Positions 27,052-35,885 of a stretch of DNA of 64,000 nt are shown in pieces. The position numbers and the translations under genes are program-made. Source of the DNA: Synergistaceae bacterium (GTDB lineage: Bacteria > Synergistota > Synergistia > Synergistales > Aminobacteriaceae); assembly GCA_018436725.1 (NCBI GenBank), contig JAHDKT010000066.1:23024-87023 (forward strand), given 5' to 3'. The notes beneath the pieces are model-generated. The model did no database searches, had not been told where the DNA came from, and saw nothing but the letters and a program-made list of their open reading frames with translations. Each line of letters opens with the position of its first letter. Position 1 is the stretch's first letter.

Positions 27052-28023
27052 TCAGATCTTGATATCCGCGACCGACGGGAATCCGTATCCCCCTACGGCC
27101 GAGCGCACGGCGTCCGCTACGGCCTCCTCCGTCGCGCGGGCGGCGAGCGCGCCGAGGGTGTTCATCTCGGCCTCCAAGTCGCCGACGGAGAGGGCGAAGA
27201 TGGTGTCGCCGTCCACCATCGTGTGCGCCGGGCGCATCGAGCGGGCGAAACCGTCGTGCGCCATGGAGGCGAGCTTCTTCGCCTGCGCTTTGGTGAGCCG
27301 GGCGTTGGTGGCGACGACGCCGAGCGTGGTGTTCCCCGCGAAGACGTTCTTCTTCTCCTGATATGCGTTCATCACCGCATCCTCCGTGCCGAGGAAGCGG
27401 CGTTCCTTTCTGTCCCAGGCCCCGGCGAGGATGTCGCCGGTACCGGGCTCCATCACGTCGCCGAGACAGTTGACCGCGACCAGCGCGCCGACGACCAGCG
27501 GCCCCGTCCGATAGGCGAAGGCTCCGAGGCCGCCGCGCATCGCGCGGTCGAGTCCGTGGAACTTCCCCATCAGCGCGCCCGTCCCCGCGCCTACCGAGCC
27601 GCGCAGCGGCGTGAAGGCGGGATCGAAGGCGTTCTCCGCGGCCGCGCGCCCCATCGCCCTGTCCGGGCGCACCTTCCAGTCGCCGCAGAGCAGGTCGAAG
27701 AGCACCGCGGAGCAGACGATGGGCACTTTGGTCATGCCGATGTCGAAACCTATCCCCCGCTCCTCCAGAACTTCCATCACTCCCGACGCCGCGTCCAGTC
27801 CGAAGGCGCTGCCGCCCGCGAGGACCACGGCGTGGATACGCTCCACCATGTTCCCCGGGTCCAGCAGGTCGGTCTCGCGCGTTCCGGGAGCGCCGCCGCG
27901 GACGTCGACGCCCGCGACGGCCCCTTCTTCGCAGATGACGACGGTGCAGCCGGTGCCGGCCTCCGCGTTCTGCGCGTGCCCGGTCCGCAGGCCGGGAAGG
28001 TCAAAAAAAGACAGTCTTTCCAT
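27052..28023 (-). CDS. P1 family peptidase (DmpA/S58-like)
   Basis: The 323-residue protein shows the P1/DmpA pattern: GLRTGHAQNAEAGTGCTVV at the start, AVVLAGGSAFGLDAASGVMEVLEERG (catalytic-region glycine/serine motif), and the autoproteolysis region GNTTLGVVATNARLTKAQAKKLA with the nucleophile Thr. Members are autoprocessed N-terminal-nucleophile-type aminopeptidases or endopeptidases acting on short peptides. The ATG at 28023 is preceded by a reasonable GGAAG-like site. It is the last gene after an M20 peptidase and an OPT transporter, with 17 bp to the upstream stop, so it probably digests imported oligopeptides. Confidence 0.88.
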   Translation of the reverse strand: MERLSFFDLPGLRTGHAQNAEAGTGCTVVICEEGAVAGVDVRGGAPGTRETDLLDPGNMVERIHAVVLAGGSAFGLDAASGVMEVLEERGIGFDIGMTKVPIVCSAVLFDLLCGDWKVRPDRAMGRAAAENAFDPAFTPLRGSVGAGTGALMGKFHGLDRAMRGGLGAFAYRTGPLVVGALVAVNCLGDVMEPGTGDILAGAWDRKERRFLGTEDAVMNAYQEKKNVFAGNTTLGVVATNARLTKAQAKKLASMAHDGFARSMRPAHTMVDGDTIFALSVGDLEAEMNTLGALAARATEEAVADAVRSAVGGYGFPSVADIKI

Positions 28024-28040
28024 ACGCTCTTCCCTTCCCT

Positions 28041-29651
28041 TTACGACATGGTGAGCACTTTGATCAGCGCGATGAGCACGCCCGTCACGCCTTCGCCGCC
28101 GAGCATTCCCGAAGCGACGATGAGGCCCCGTTCCTTCGCGGAGGCCGAGGCGCGCCTGAAGAGGAAGCTTGCGAGGCCTCCGAGGAAAACCGTCGTGGAG
28201 ATGGCCATCGGGAGGTAGATGCCGATGCCCAGCGTCATTCCCGGTACGTTGACAAGGTAGAGCACGGCCCCGAGAAGGAGGCCGACGAAGAAGGCCGTCG
28301 GGTTCGGCAGCCCTCCCACCATCGTCGAGACGGCGTAGGCCTGCGGCGCGGGAAGTTCCGTCCCCGGCCCCATCTTTCCGAACGCCTTGACCATGAGCAT
28401 GAGCACCGCGACCGAGACGAACGCGCCGACCACAGCGCCGACCAGCTCGGAGTACATCTGCGCCTTGGGATCGGTCTTCAGCAGATAGCCCGCCTTGAAG
28501 TCGTTGAGGACGTCGCCCGCAACGCCGGACGCGATCGCGACCACGGCGGCGACGAAAAAGGCCTCGTGCATTCCGAGGGGTACGACGAGGCGGACGGTGA
28601 GCAGCACGATGATCCCGAAGATCTCCATCGGGTCGATACCCGTCTGTCCGGTGATCGAGGCCGCCATTACGGTGGTGAGCCAGACGCCGAGAATGGTCAG
28701 CAACGCCGGGACCGCGGGCATCTTCGCGCCGAAGGTGAGAAGCAGCGCGACGAAGGCGAGGAGCGTCGGAAGCAGCAGGCGCGAACCGCCGCTCTCCGCG
28801 CGGAAGAGCGAGCCGTAGATCTCGCGCGCCCGCGGCAGGACGCCCTTGACGAGGATGCCGAGTCCGGTGCCCACCATCAGGCCGATGCCGAGGCTGTTCT
28901 TGAATGCGTTCGCCGCGTCGACGCTCTCGAAGAAGCCGAAGGAGAGGCCGAGCGGGATGATGCCGAAGTAGGCCAGCAACGCGCCCAGGAACCAGACGCC
29001 GGTGTACAGCGGGCCGATGATGTAGCCGATGCCGACCGCCATGGGGGCGACCCAGACGCCGAAGAAGACGTTTTTCGCCATCATGCCGGCCGACATCCAC
29101 GCCGCCGGAATCCAGCCGAGCCAGTCGCGCATGGCGGTGAAGACCGCCGTCGCTCCCAGCGTGGAGAAGAGCAGCTTCGCCTTGCCGCCGCCGCTGTCGC
29201 CCGCGAGGACGGTCTCCGAGGCGGCGATGCCCATCGGGAACGGAAGCTGCTCGACTTCGACGAAGTGCCGCCGGATGAGCGCCGTGAAGACGACGCCGAG
29301 CACCGCGCCGCCGACGGTGACCGCAAGCAGCGGGAGCGTGTCGACTGCGGCGTTCGCGTCGAGCATCCAGAGCCCGGGGAGCGTGAAGGCCAGCCCTCCG
29401 GCGACCATGCCGCCCGCGGACATGGCGGTGTGCGTGACGTTGATCTCGTTCAGGTTCGTCTTCCCGAGCGCCTTCAGGACGGTCAGGGAGAGGATGGCGA
29501 CGAAGATGGTGGGCCACGGAAGCGCCCCCATCCGGAGCGCCACGTACATCGAACTCGCCGTGATGATCACGGCTCCAAGCGCGCCCGTGAGGAGGGCGCG
29601 CGGCGTGCACTGCTCGCCGAAACTGCGCGCGTACCGGTTCTGTTCGTTCAT
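28041..29651 (-). CDS. OPT family oligopeptide transporter
   Basis: The 536-residue polytopic protein has about 14 TM helices and OPT motifs: TPRALLTGALGAVIITASSMYVALRMG at the N-terminus, FVEVEQLPFPMGIAASET, and a GDVLNDFKAGYLLKTDPKAQ loop, typical of bacterial OPT/YSL-like transporters. These use a proton gradient to import oligopeptides or metal-peptide complexes. The M20 amidopeptidase gene is upstream (33 bp) and the P1 peptidase gene downstream (17 bp), giving a self-contained peptide uptake and hydrolysis unit. Confidence 0.9.
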   Translation of the reverse strand: MNEQNRYARSFGEQCTPRALLTGALGAVIITASSMYVALRMGALPWPTIFVAILSLTVLKALGKTNLNEINVTHTAMSAGGMVAGGLAFTLPGLWMLDANAAVDTLPLLAVTVGGAVLGVVFTALIRRHFVEVEQLPFPMGIAASETVLAGDSGGGKAKLLFSTLGATAVFTAMRDWLGWIPAAWMSAGMMAKNVFFGVWVAPMAVGIGYIIGPLYTGVWFLGALLAYFGIIPLGLSFGFFESVDAANAFKNSLGIGLMVGTGLGILVKGVLPRAREIYGSLFRAESGGSRLLLPTLLAFVALLLTFGAKMPAVPALLTILGVWLTTVMAASITGQTGIDPMEIFGIIVLLTVRLVVPLGMHEAFFVAAVVAIASGVAGDVLNDFKAGYLLKTDPKAQMYSELVGAVVGAFVSVAVLMLMVKAFGKMGPGTELPAPQAYAVSTMVGGLPNPTAFFVGLLLGAVLYLVNVPGMTLGIGIYLPMAISTTVFLGGLASFLFRRASASAKERGLIVASGMLGGEGVTGVLIALIKVLTMS

Positions 29652-29684
29652 GAAGTTTCCCCTCCCTGCGAAAAGTCGTCCGGT

Positions 29685-30869
29685 CTAGTTCTGCCAGTTG
29701 AGCGCGAATCCCGCGAAGAGGGCGGCCCCCAGCGGGAAAGTCTCCTCGTCGAGGTCGAACTTCGGGTTATGGTGCGGGTAGACCTGCCCTTTCTCGGGGT
29801 TGCATCCGCCGTGGACGAAGAACGTCCCGGGGACCATTTCGAGGAAGTAGGCCACGTCTTCGCCGCCCATCGTCGGCTCGCCGATCTCCTTCACCTTCTC
29901 CGCTCCGGCCAGCCCCGCCGCGAAGGCCTGAAATTTGCGGGTGAAGTCGGCGTTGTTGATGAGCGCGGGAGGGCCCGCTTCGTAGGCCACTTCGGCGTCG
30001 CCGCGCATCCCCTCGGCGACGCGCGAGGCGACGGTGCGGATGCGCTCCTCCACGAAGGCGCGGGTCGTCGGGTTCAGCGTCCGGACGGTGCCTTCGATGA
30101 CGCAGTTCTCCGCGATGATGTTGAACGCCCTGCCCCCTTCGATGCGGCCGATGGTGAGCACTGCGGAGTCGAGCGGCGAGAGTTCTCGGCTCAGGATGGT
30201 CTGCAGCTCCAGCACCGCCGTGGCGGTCATCGTGACGGGGTCGACGGCGAGATGCGGCGTCGCGCCGTGGCCGCCCTTCCCCTTGAAAGTGACGACGAAG
30301 CGGTCGACCGCCGCCATCATCGAGCCGAAGCGGACGCCGATCTCCCCCGGACCGATCTCTTTCCACAGGCAGCCCGTATGCAGCCCGATGAGCGCGTCCA
30401 CGTGCGGGTTCTCCATCACGCCGTCGTCGATCATCGCCTTGGCCCCTTGGACGTTCTCCTCGGCGGGCTGGAAGATGAACTTCACCGTTCCGGCAAGCTC
30501 GGCTTTGCTCGCCAGCAGCAGCTTCGCCGCGCTCAGCGCCATGGCGGCGTGCGCGTCGTGCCCGCAGGCGTGCATGAGGCCGTTCTTCGAGGCGAACGGC
30601 AGTCCCGTCTCCTCCTTGATCGGCAGGGCGTCGCAGTCGGCGCGGATCCCCAGCGTCTTTCCCGGCTTCTCCCCCTTCACCAGCGCGCTCACGCCCCACC
30701 CGCCGATATGCTCGCGGATGTCCTCCGCCCCCATCTTTTTCAGCTCCTGAACGATGTAGGCCGCCGTCTTCGGCGTCTCCAGCCCCAGCTCGGGAATTTC
30801 GTGCAGATGCCGCCGCCACCCCGTGATCTCTTCGGAAATCTTTTTCGCTTCTTCAAGTATGCGCTGCAT
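29685..30869 (-). CDS. M20 family amidohydrolase (hippurate/IAA-amino acid hydrolase-like)
   Basis: The 394-residue M20D enzyme has WRRHLHEIPELGLE at the N-terminus, GIRADCDALPI, MHACGHDAHAAMAL (metal-binding Cys/His), FQPAEENVQGAKAM (catalytic acidic pair), GKGGHGATPHLAVDP in the dimerisation domain, and MGGEDVAYFLEMVPG at the end. It removes an acyl or aromatic group, or cleaves a dipeptide. The ATG at 30869 is preferred because GGAGGGG lies 5 nt upstream; a longer in-frame start (30908) has no site. It is the first gene of the peptide-use operon. Confidence 0.92.
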   Translation of the reverse strand: MQRILEEAKKISEEITGWRRHLHEIPELGLETPKTAAYIVQELKKMGAEDIREHIGGWGVSALVKGEKPGKTLGIRADCDALPIKEETGLPFASKNGLMHACGHDAHAAMALSAAKLLLASKAELAGTVKFIFQPAEENVQGAKAMIDDGVMENPHVDALIGLHTGCLWKEIGPGEIGVRFGSMMAAVDRFVVTFKGKGGHGATPHLAVDPVTMTATAVLELQTILSRELSPLDSAVLTIGRIEGGRAFNIIAENCVIEGTVRTLNPTTRAFVEERIRTVASRVAEGMRGDAEVAYEAGPPALINNADFTRKFQAFAAGLAGAEKVKEIGEPTMGGEDVAYFLEMVPGTFFVHGGCNPEKGQVYPHHNPKFDLDEETFPLGAALFAGFALNWQN

Positions 30870-31217
30870 ATTTTCCCCTCCGTTTATGCGGAATGATTTC
30901 CGCTCCATTCTACAGCATGGAGGGATTTTTCTCTCGTGTCGGGAAATGTGCGCTTTATCGGCTCTTCTCGTCTACCGCGCTACGTGCGATAATTCTTTTG
31001 AAACATCCTCTTTCGTGCGGAAAATATTCGCGAGGCCGCACGACTGCCGCTCTTCAGGAGAAGGAGGCGGCGATGGGAACGCGGCGTACCCGGGCAAGCG
31101 CGCGATGCCGGCCCGCCGGATCCGCTCCATCGGGACGGTTGGGCGAGGACATGCGTCGCTTCGGAAGAATGAACCTGGAATGCTGGGTGTTCATCGGACT
31201 CGTACTAAGGGGGTTGT
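30870..31217. other. Divergent intergenic region
   Basis: About 350 bp between the leftward M20 operon and the rightward Synerg-CTERM protein. It should hold both promoters, but I found no clear pair. A GCGGAA/TTCCGC inverted repeat lies near 30888-30903. An ATG at 31073 has a perfect AAGGAGG upstream but leads into an Arg-rich frame that overlaps the next gene; it is not called. Confidence 0.4.
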
Positions 31218-33002
31218 ATGATGCGCATGCCGTTTTTCCGCAACAAAGCGCTGTTCGCGTACCTGCTCGTTCTTTCTCTTGCCGCGCTTCTTGCGCCGGC
31301 GTCCTCCGCTTCGGCGGCGGGCGCGCCCGTTCCCAATCCGTTCCTTTCCTCGCCGCTGTACGGTATCACTCATTTCGATCCCTCCCAGAGCGACTCCACA
31401 CCGTACGGCCCGCCGCGAGAGACGTTCCATGTCGACCCGACCGAACAGCCGATAGTCTACGGCGGACCCATAAACATCATCACGCTCGCCTCCACCGATC
31501 CCAAGTACATGTGGGCGGTGGGGCACGACCGGGTCAGCTACGTGAACAGAGCGGGTGGCGCGTGGAAGGTCGCGGCGACGTTCGAAGCGCTCGCGGACGC
31601 CACGAACGGAGCGTTGCCTGCCATACCGGACGCAAAATTCAAGGAGTTCGGCGAGTCGTCCGCCGTCGGGAAGAGCGTGAGCGAAATGGACGCCTACCTC
31701 ACGGAGATACTGGGGCCGAACTACAGTGCGCGCTTCGGCAACGGGGTCTATTCGGTCGTCGACCGCGATAACGTGCTCTACAGCAACTTCGGCAACAGCC
31801 TGTATGCCTTTGCGCTGAAGGATCCGGCGAAACCGTCCTCGGGCATCGTCGTGAAGCACAAAATAGCGAACGTGGTCGAGGATATCCAGGGGGGCGCGGC
31901 GTCCCGAACAGCTCCCCTCGCTCTTGGCCCCACGCGTCTTTTCGGGCTTTCCATGACCTACGACGGACGGCTCATTGTGACCTTCAGCAACGGCGTGTCG
32001 GTCATCGAGCGCGATTTGGACCTCGCCTCCAAGGTGTTCTACCGCTTCGGGGACGACGAGTACGTCAGCAACTCGATCGCTGTGGACGAGAACAACGGAA
32101 TGTACATCGCGAGCGACAAGCTGATGCGCAAGCTGGTCTGGACGGGAACGACGATCTCCGACAGGGAGGAGGACGGCGCATGGGCCAGCGCTTACGACGG
32201 CTCCGACGTGCTGCCTCCGATCATCAAGGTCGGCATGGGAACAGGGTCCACGCCCACGCTCATGGGATTCGGCGACGACCCGGACAAGCTGGTGGTCATC
32301 ACCGACGGCGCAAAACACATGAAGCTGGTGGCATTCTGGCGCGACGCAATCCCCGAGGGGTTCGTCCAGAAGCCGGGCGCGGCGTCGCGGCGCATCGCGG
32401 GGCAGATTCAGGCGACGTTCGGCCTGCCCGCTCCCCTTCCCGAGTGGCTCCAGTCGGAGCAGTCGGTGGTAGTCTCCGGGTACGGCGCCTTCGTCGTGAA
32501 CAACTTGCCGACGACGGTCGATCCGGAGCTGCGGGCAGCGAGCAAGATACTCCAGGTTTCCGTCATGGGGCCGGGATCTCCGGCGTCTCTGGGCGTCGAA
32601 CGTTTTCAGTGGGAGCCTGCAACGGACGCATGGCGATCGGTCTGGAGCCGTCCGGACGTCTCCTCCACCAGCATGGTTCCGGTGCACAGCCAGTCCGCCT
32701 CGATGGCCCTCGTGAACGGCTACTACGAAGGAAGCGGCTGGGAGGTCGCCGGGCTCGACTGGAATACGGGCGAGACGGTCCACCGGACGGTCTTCGGACG
32801 GAAGAACCTGGGGAACGGCGCGTACGCCATCATCCAGTACCTGTCGAACGAGCACCTGCTCTTCAACTCCATCGTCGGGCCGTTCCTGGTCAAATTCGGC
32901 TCCGCGGGAGGAGGTTGCTCCGTCGGGGCGGCCGGGTTCGCATCCTCCGCGCTGCTGCTGATCGTCCCGCTCCTCCTTGCCGTCAAGGGGAAAAAGTGGT
33001 AA
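31218..33002 (+). CDS. Secreted beta-propeller-like protein with Synerg-CTERM tail
   Basis: The 594-residue protein has a signal peptide (basic start, LLVLSLAALLAPASSASAA), a large extracytoplasmic domain, and a C-terminal GGGCSVGAAG motif followed by a hydrophobic helix and KGKKW. That tail is the Synerg-CTERM sorting signal, a lineage-specific analogue of LPXTG or PEP-CTERM. The body repeats short strands such as MTYDGRLIVTFSNGVSVIE and GMYIASDKLMRKLVWTG, which suggests a PQQ/WD-like propeller. I do not recognise a catalytic family. It is probably anchored or processed at the cell surface. It is single, with a terminator downstream. Confidence 0.75.
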   Translation: MMRMPFFRNKALFAYLLVLSLAALLAPASSASAAGAPVPNPFLSSPLYGITHFDPSQSDSTPYGPPRETFHVDPTEQPIVYGGPINIITLASTDPKYMWAVGHDRVSYVNRAGGAWKVAATFEALADATNGALPAIPDAKFKEFGESSAVGKSVSEMDAYLTEILGPNYSARFGNGVYSVVDRDNVLYSNFGNSLYAFALKDPAKPSSGIVVKHKIANVVEDIQGGAASRTAPLALGPTRLFGLSMTYDGRLIVTFSNGVSVIERDLDLASKVFYRFGDDEYVSNSIAVDENNGMYIASDKLMRKLVWTGTTISDREEDGAWASAYDGSDVLPPIIKVGMGTGSTPTLMGFGDDPDKLVVITDGAKHMKLVAFWRDAIPEGFVQKPGAASRRIAGQIQATFGLPAPLPEWLQSEQSVVVSGYGAFVVNNLPTTVDPELRAASKILQVSVMGPGSPASLGVERFQWEPATDAWRSVWSRPDVSSTSMVPVHSQSASMALVNGYYEGSGWEVAGLDWNTGETVHRTVFGRKNLGNGAYAIIQYLSNEHLLFNSIVGPFLVKFGSAGGGCSVGAAGFASSALLLIVPLLLAVKGKKW

Positions 33003-33014
33003 GACTGTGTAGCA

Positions 33015-33070
33015 AACCGTTGCATCGCGCCGTGAATGCGCGATGCAACGGTCTCTTGCTCGTTTTTCGA
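33015..33070 (+). terminator. Strong terminator after the Synerg-CTERM gene
   Basis: CCGTTGCATCGCGC (33018-33031) pairs perfectly with GCGCGATGCAACGG (33039-33052), followed by TCTCTTGCTCGTTTTT. Confidence 0.85.
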
Positions 33071-33104
33071 AAGAGAAGCGAATTTTTCGAAGGAGGTCGT
33101 TGCA

Positions 33105-33524
33105 GTGCGCGATCCTGAAAAGACGGTGGGGAACCTGATCGACAAGTCGCCGGTGTCGCTGATCGGTTCTGTCGACGAAGAGGGGTTTCCCAATACCAAG
33201 GCGATGCTCCCTCCCCGAAAGAGAGAAGGGATCAAGCGCCTCTATTTCACGACGAATACGTCCTCCATGCGCGTGCGGCAGTACGGGGCGAATCCGAAGG
33301 CGTGCGTCTACTTCTTCGACAAGCGCTTTTTCAGAGGCGTCATGCTGAAGGGGACGATGGAGGTGCTGCACGATACGGAAACGAAAGAGGCGATCTGGCG
33401 CGACGGCGATACGATGTACTATCCGGGAGGGGTGACGGACCCCGATTACTGCGTCTTGAGATTCACGGCGGAGAGTTTCCGGTTTTACAGCGATTTCAAG
33501 TCCGCGAGTCGCCCGATAGAATGA
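33105..33524 (+). CDS. Pyridoxamine 5'-phosphate oxidase-like flavin-binding protein
   Basis: The 139-residue protein has the split-barrel FMN-binding fold of the PNPOx-like general stress group. It shows SLIGSVDEEGFPNTKAMLP (strand and flavin-contact segment), LYFTTNTSSMRVRQYGANPKACVYF and a RGVMLKGTMEVL strand. Such small proteins bind FMN or F420 and have roles ranging from haem degradation to unknown reductions; no specific reaction is assigned. The start is GTG at 33105 with AAGGAGG 8 nt upstream. It lies 46 bp before the polyphosphate phosphotransferase gene and may be co-transcribed with it. Confidence 0.82.
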   Translation: MRDPEKTVGNLIDKSPVSLIGSVDEEGFPNTKAMLPPRKREGIKRLYFTTNTSSMRVRQYGANPKACVYFFDKRFFRGVMLKGTMEVLHDTETKEAIWRDGDTMYYPGGVTDPDYCVLRFTAESFRFYSDFKSASRPIE

Positions 33525-33570
33525 ATTTCGGAAGCGGCGTCGATCAAGATCACCGAAGGGAGGCGGAAAC

Positions 33571-35091
33571 ATGCTTGAAGCGGTGGATATGTCGGTGAAG
33601 ATGAAGAAGAAGGAGTACAAAGCGGCCTTCGACGAGCTGGCGCCGAAGCTCGGGGAGCTGCAGCGCACGGCCAAGGAGAAGGGTGTGCCGGTGGTTCTCG
33701 TGGTCGAAGGGTGGGAGGGGTCGAACAAGGGGAGCCTTGTCAACCAGCTTCTCCAGGCGCTCGACCCCCGCGGCTACCTCTTCATCGCGCCTCCCGGGCG
33801 CGGCGAGGAGCGCTACCCCTTCCTGATTCCGTATTGGGAGATCACGCCGCCCGCGGGAAAGATGACGATCCTCGCGGGAAGCTGGTACCGCGAGGTACTC
33901 CGCCGCAGGCTGGAGAAGGGAGAGCACGCCAAGGACTATTCCGGCGTCTTCCGCGACATCTGCGCCTTCGAGCGGCATCTGGCCGACAGCGGCACGGTGG
34001 TGCTCAAGTTCTTCTGCCACATGGAGAAGAAGGAGCAGAAGAAGCGCCTTGAAGCGCGCGCCGCCGATCCCGATCTCTCCTGGTCGGTGAGCGAGCGCGA
34101 CTGGCTGGAGAACAGGGAGTACGACTCGTTCCTCTTCTGCGCGGAGGAGATGCTCTCCTTCACGGGGACCGAGTACGCCCCGTGGACCGTGGTCGCGGCG
34201 GGGAGTTTCGAGTTCGCCGCGTGGAAGATCCTCTCCACGGTCGAGCGTGTGCTTCGGGAGAGGCTCTCCGGGGAGGAGTGGCCCGCGACCGGCGGCGTCC
34301 TCGGGGGCGTGGAGTACGAGAAGAGCGCGGCGCTGTCGACGACGGAGCCGGACGGCGACCTGAGCGCCAAGGAGTACGAAAAACAGCTCGCCGCCTTGCA
34401 GAGCGAGCTGAAGTCGCTGGAGATCCGCGTCTTCCGCGAATCGCTGCCCGTAATCCTCCTCTTCGAGGGGGTGGACGCGGCCGGAAAGGGCGGGGCGATC
34501 CGCAGGATCACCGAGGCGCTCTACCCTATGAACTACACCGTCCACCCGGTGGGCGCGCCGAACGACCTCGAACGCAGCCACCACTACATGTGGCGCTTCT
34601 GGAAGGATTTTCCGCGATTCGGGCACATCGCCGTCTTCGACAGGAGCTGGTACGGACGCGTCCTCGTCGAGCGCGTCGAGGGGTTCTGCTCCCCCGCGGA
34701 GTGGCATCGGGCCTACCGCGAGATCAACGAGACGGAGCGCCACCTGACGGATTTCGGCACGCTGCTGCTCAAGTTCTGGCTCCAGATCGACCAGGAGGAG
34801 CAGCTTCGCCGCTTCGAGAGCCGTCACGACGACCCCTTCCGCGCCTGGAAGCTGACGGACGAGGACTGGCGCAACCGCGAGAAGTGGGACGACTACCAGA
34901 AGGCCGCCGGGGAGATGCTGGTGCGCACCGGCACGCCCTACGCTCCGTGGACCGTCGTGGCGACGAACTCGAAGAGATTGGCGCGCATCAAGATACTGAC
35001 CACGGTGACGGAAGGCATCCACAAAGCGCTGGAAGGGCGCGCGGATCGGGTATCCGGCGAGCTGCGGAATACGAAACGAAAGAAGGCATAG
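33571..35091 (+). CDS. pap: Polyphosphate:AMP phosphotransferase (tandem PPK2 domains)
   Basis: The 506-residue protein contains two PPK2 domains. The C-terminal copy (about 280-500) has Walker A EGVDAAGKGGAIR, the FDRSWYGRVLVERVEG Walker-B/lid region and DEDWRNREKWDDY. The N-terminal copy (about 20-245) keeps EGWEGSNKGSL and AGSWYREVLRRRLEKG but has lost consensus residues, as in known two-domain class II PPK2 enzymes where only the C-terminal half is active. The expected reaction is polyP(n) + AMP giving polyP(n-1) + ADP. ppk1 and Ppx genes lie 13-18 kb away, so the cell has a full polyphosphate cycle. The ABC-transporter ATPase gene begins 5 nt after its stop. Confidence 0.9.
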   Translation: MLEAVDMSVKMKKKEYKAAFDELAPKLGELQRTAKEKGVPVVLVVEGWEGSNKGSLVNQLLQALDPRGYLFIAPPGRGEERYPFLIPYWEITPPAGKMTILAGSWYREVLRRRLEKGEHAKDYSGVFRDICAFERHLADSGTVVLKFFCHMEKKEQKKRLEARAADPDLSWSVSERDWLENREYDSFLFCAEEMLSFTGTEYAPWTVVAAGSFEFAAWKILSTVERVLRERLSGEEWPATGGVLGGVEYEKSAALSTTEPDGDLSAKEYEKQLAALQSELKSLEIRVFRESLPVILLFEGVDAAGKGGAIRRITEALYPMNYTVHPVGAPNDLERSHHYMWRFWKDFPRFGHIAVFDRSWYGRVLVERVEGFCSPAEWHRAYREINETERHLTDFGTLLLKFWLQIDQEEQLRRFESRHDDPFRAWKLTDEDWRNREKWDDYQKAAGEMLVRTGTPYAPWTVVATNSKRLARIKILTTVTEGIHKALEGRADRVSGELRNTKRKKA

Positions 35092-35096
35092 AACGA

Positions 35097-35885
35097 GTGC
35101 ATACGGAGTCGGCTCTCTCCTTTACGAACGTCGCTTTTTCCTACGGAGGCGACCCTGTTCTGCGGGACGTTTCCTTTTCCGTCCCGGAGGGCGAATTTCT
35201 TGTGATCATGGGGCCGAACGGCGGGGGGAAGACCACCCTGCTGAAGCTCGCGCTCGGACTGCTCTCCCCCGATTCGGGGACGGTGCTGATCCACGGGAAG
35301 GCCCCCGGCGAGGACCGGAGCGCGGCGGGGTACGTGCCGCAGGATGCGGGGCGCAACCGCGACTTCCCCATCACCGCGCTGGAGGCGGTGCTCCACGGGC
35401 GTCTCGGCAGGTCGAAGGGGTTATTCTACAGCGCGGAGGATACGACGGCGGCGCGCGAGGCGCTTGAACGGATGGGGGTGGAGTCTCTGGCCTCCCGGCC
35501 GATGGGCGAACTCTCGCAGGGGCAGCGGCAGCGGGTGCTGATCGCGCGGGCGCTGGCCTCGGAGCCGAAGGTGCTGCTGCTCGACGAACCGCTGGCGAGC
35601 ATCGACCCGGAGACGCGCGACATGCTGCTGAAGGAGCTGGCCGCGCTTCGTGCCCGGATGACGGTGATCATGGTGAGCCACGACATCTCCGCCATTCCGG
35701 GGCGCGCCACGGCCGTGGCGTGCGTCAACCGGAGCGTCTTCTACCACGACTCGGGGGAGATTCTCCCGGGCATGTTCGAGAAGGCCTGGGGGACGTGCCC
35801 CGTGGAGCTGGTGGCGCACGGCATCCCGCACAGGGTGCTCGCCGCCCACTCTCACGATCATACCGAGGGCTGCGCCCATGATTGA
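35097..35885 (+). CDS. znuC: Metal ABC transporter ATP-binding protein (zinc/manganese type)
   Basis: The 262-residue ATPase has Walker A GPNGGGKTTLLKL, a Q-loop in GYVPQDAG, signature LSQGQRQRVLIARAL, Walker B KVLLLDEPLASID and the H-loop VSHDI. The C-terminus has a His/Asp/Cys-rich tail (HSHDHTEGCAHD), which suggests zinc handling; E. coli ZnuC also has a His-rich tail. The start is GTG at 35097 with AAGAAGG upstream, 5 nt after pap. It overlaps the permease gene by 8 bp. The family also includes Mn and Fe importers, so the metal is not certain. Confidence 0.88.
   Translation: MHTESALSFTNVAFSYGGDPVLRDVSFSVPEGEFLVIMGPNGGGKTTLLKLALGLLSPDSGTVLIHGKAPGEDRSAAGYVPQDAGRNRDFPITALEAVLHGRLGRSKGLFYSAEDTTAAREALERMGVESLASRPMGELSQGQRQRVLIARALASEPKVLLLDEPLASIDPETRDMLLKELAALRARMTVIMVSHDISAIPGRATAVACVNRSVFYHDSGEILPGMFEKAWGTCPVELVAHGIPHRVLAAHSHDHTEGCAHD

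Noticed and set aside
27052..29610. A single 852-codon open frame spanning the P1 peptidase and the OPT gene
   Set aside because: Only the first part downstream of 28023 is real; the rest is an Arg/His/Gly-rich shadow frame of the OPT gene.
31073..31771. ATG at 31073 with a perfect AAGGAGG
   Set aside because: The frame is Arg/Gly-rich and runs into the next gene out of frame. It may be a leader peptide but nothing supports it.
31191..33743. 850-codon leftward frame opposite the Synerg-CTERM gene
   Set aside because: Composition is Arg/His-rich and has no domain; the rightward gene has a signal peptide and sorting tail.
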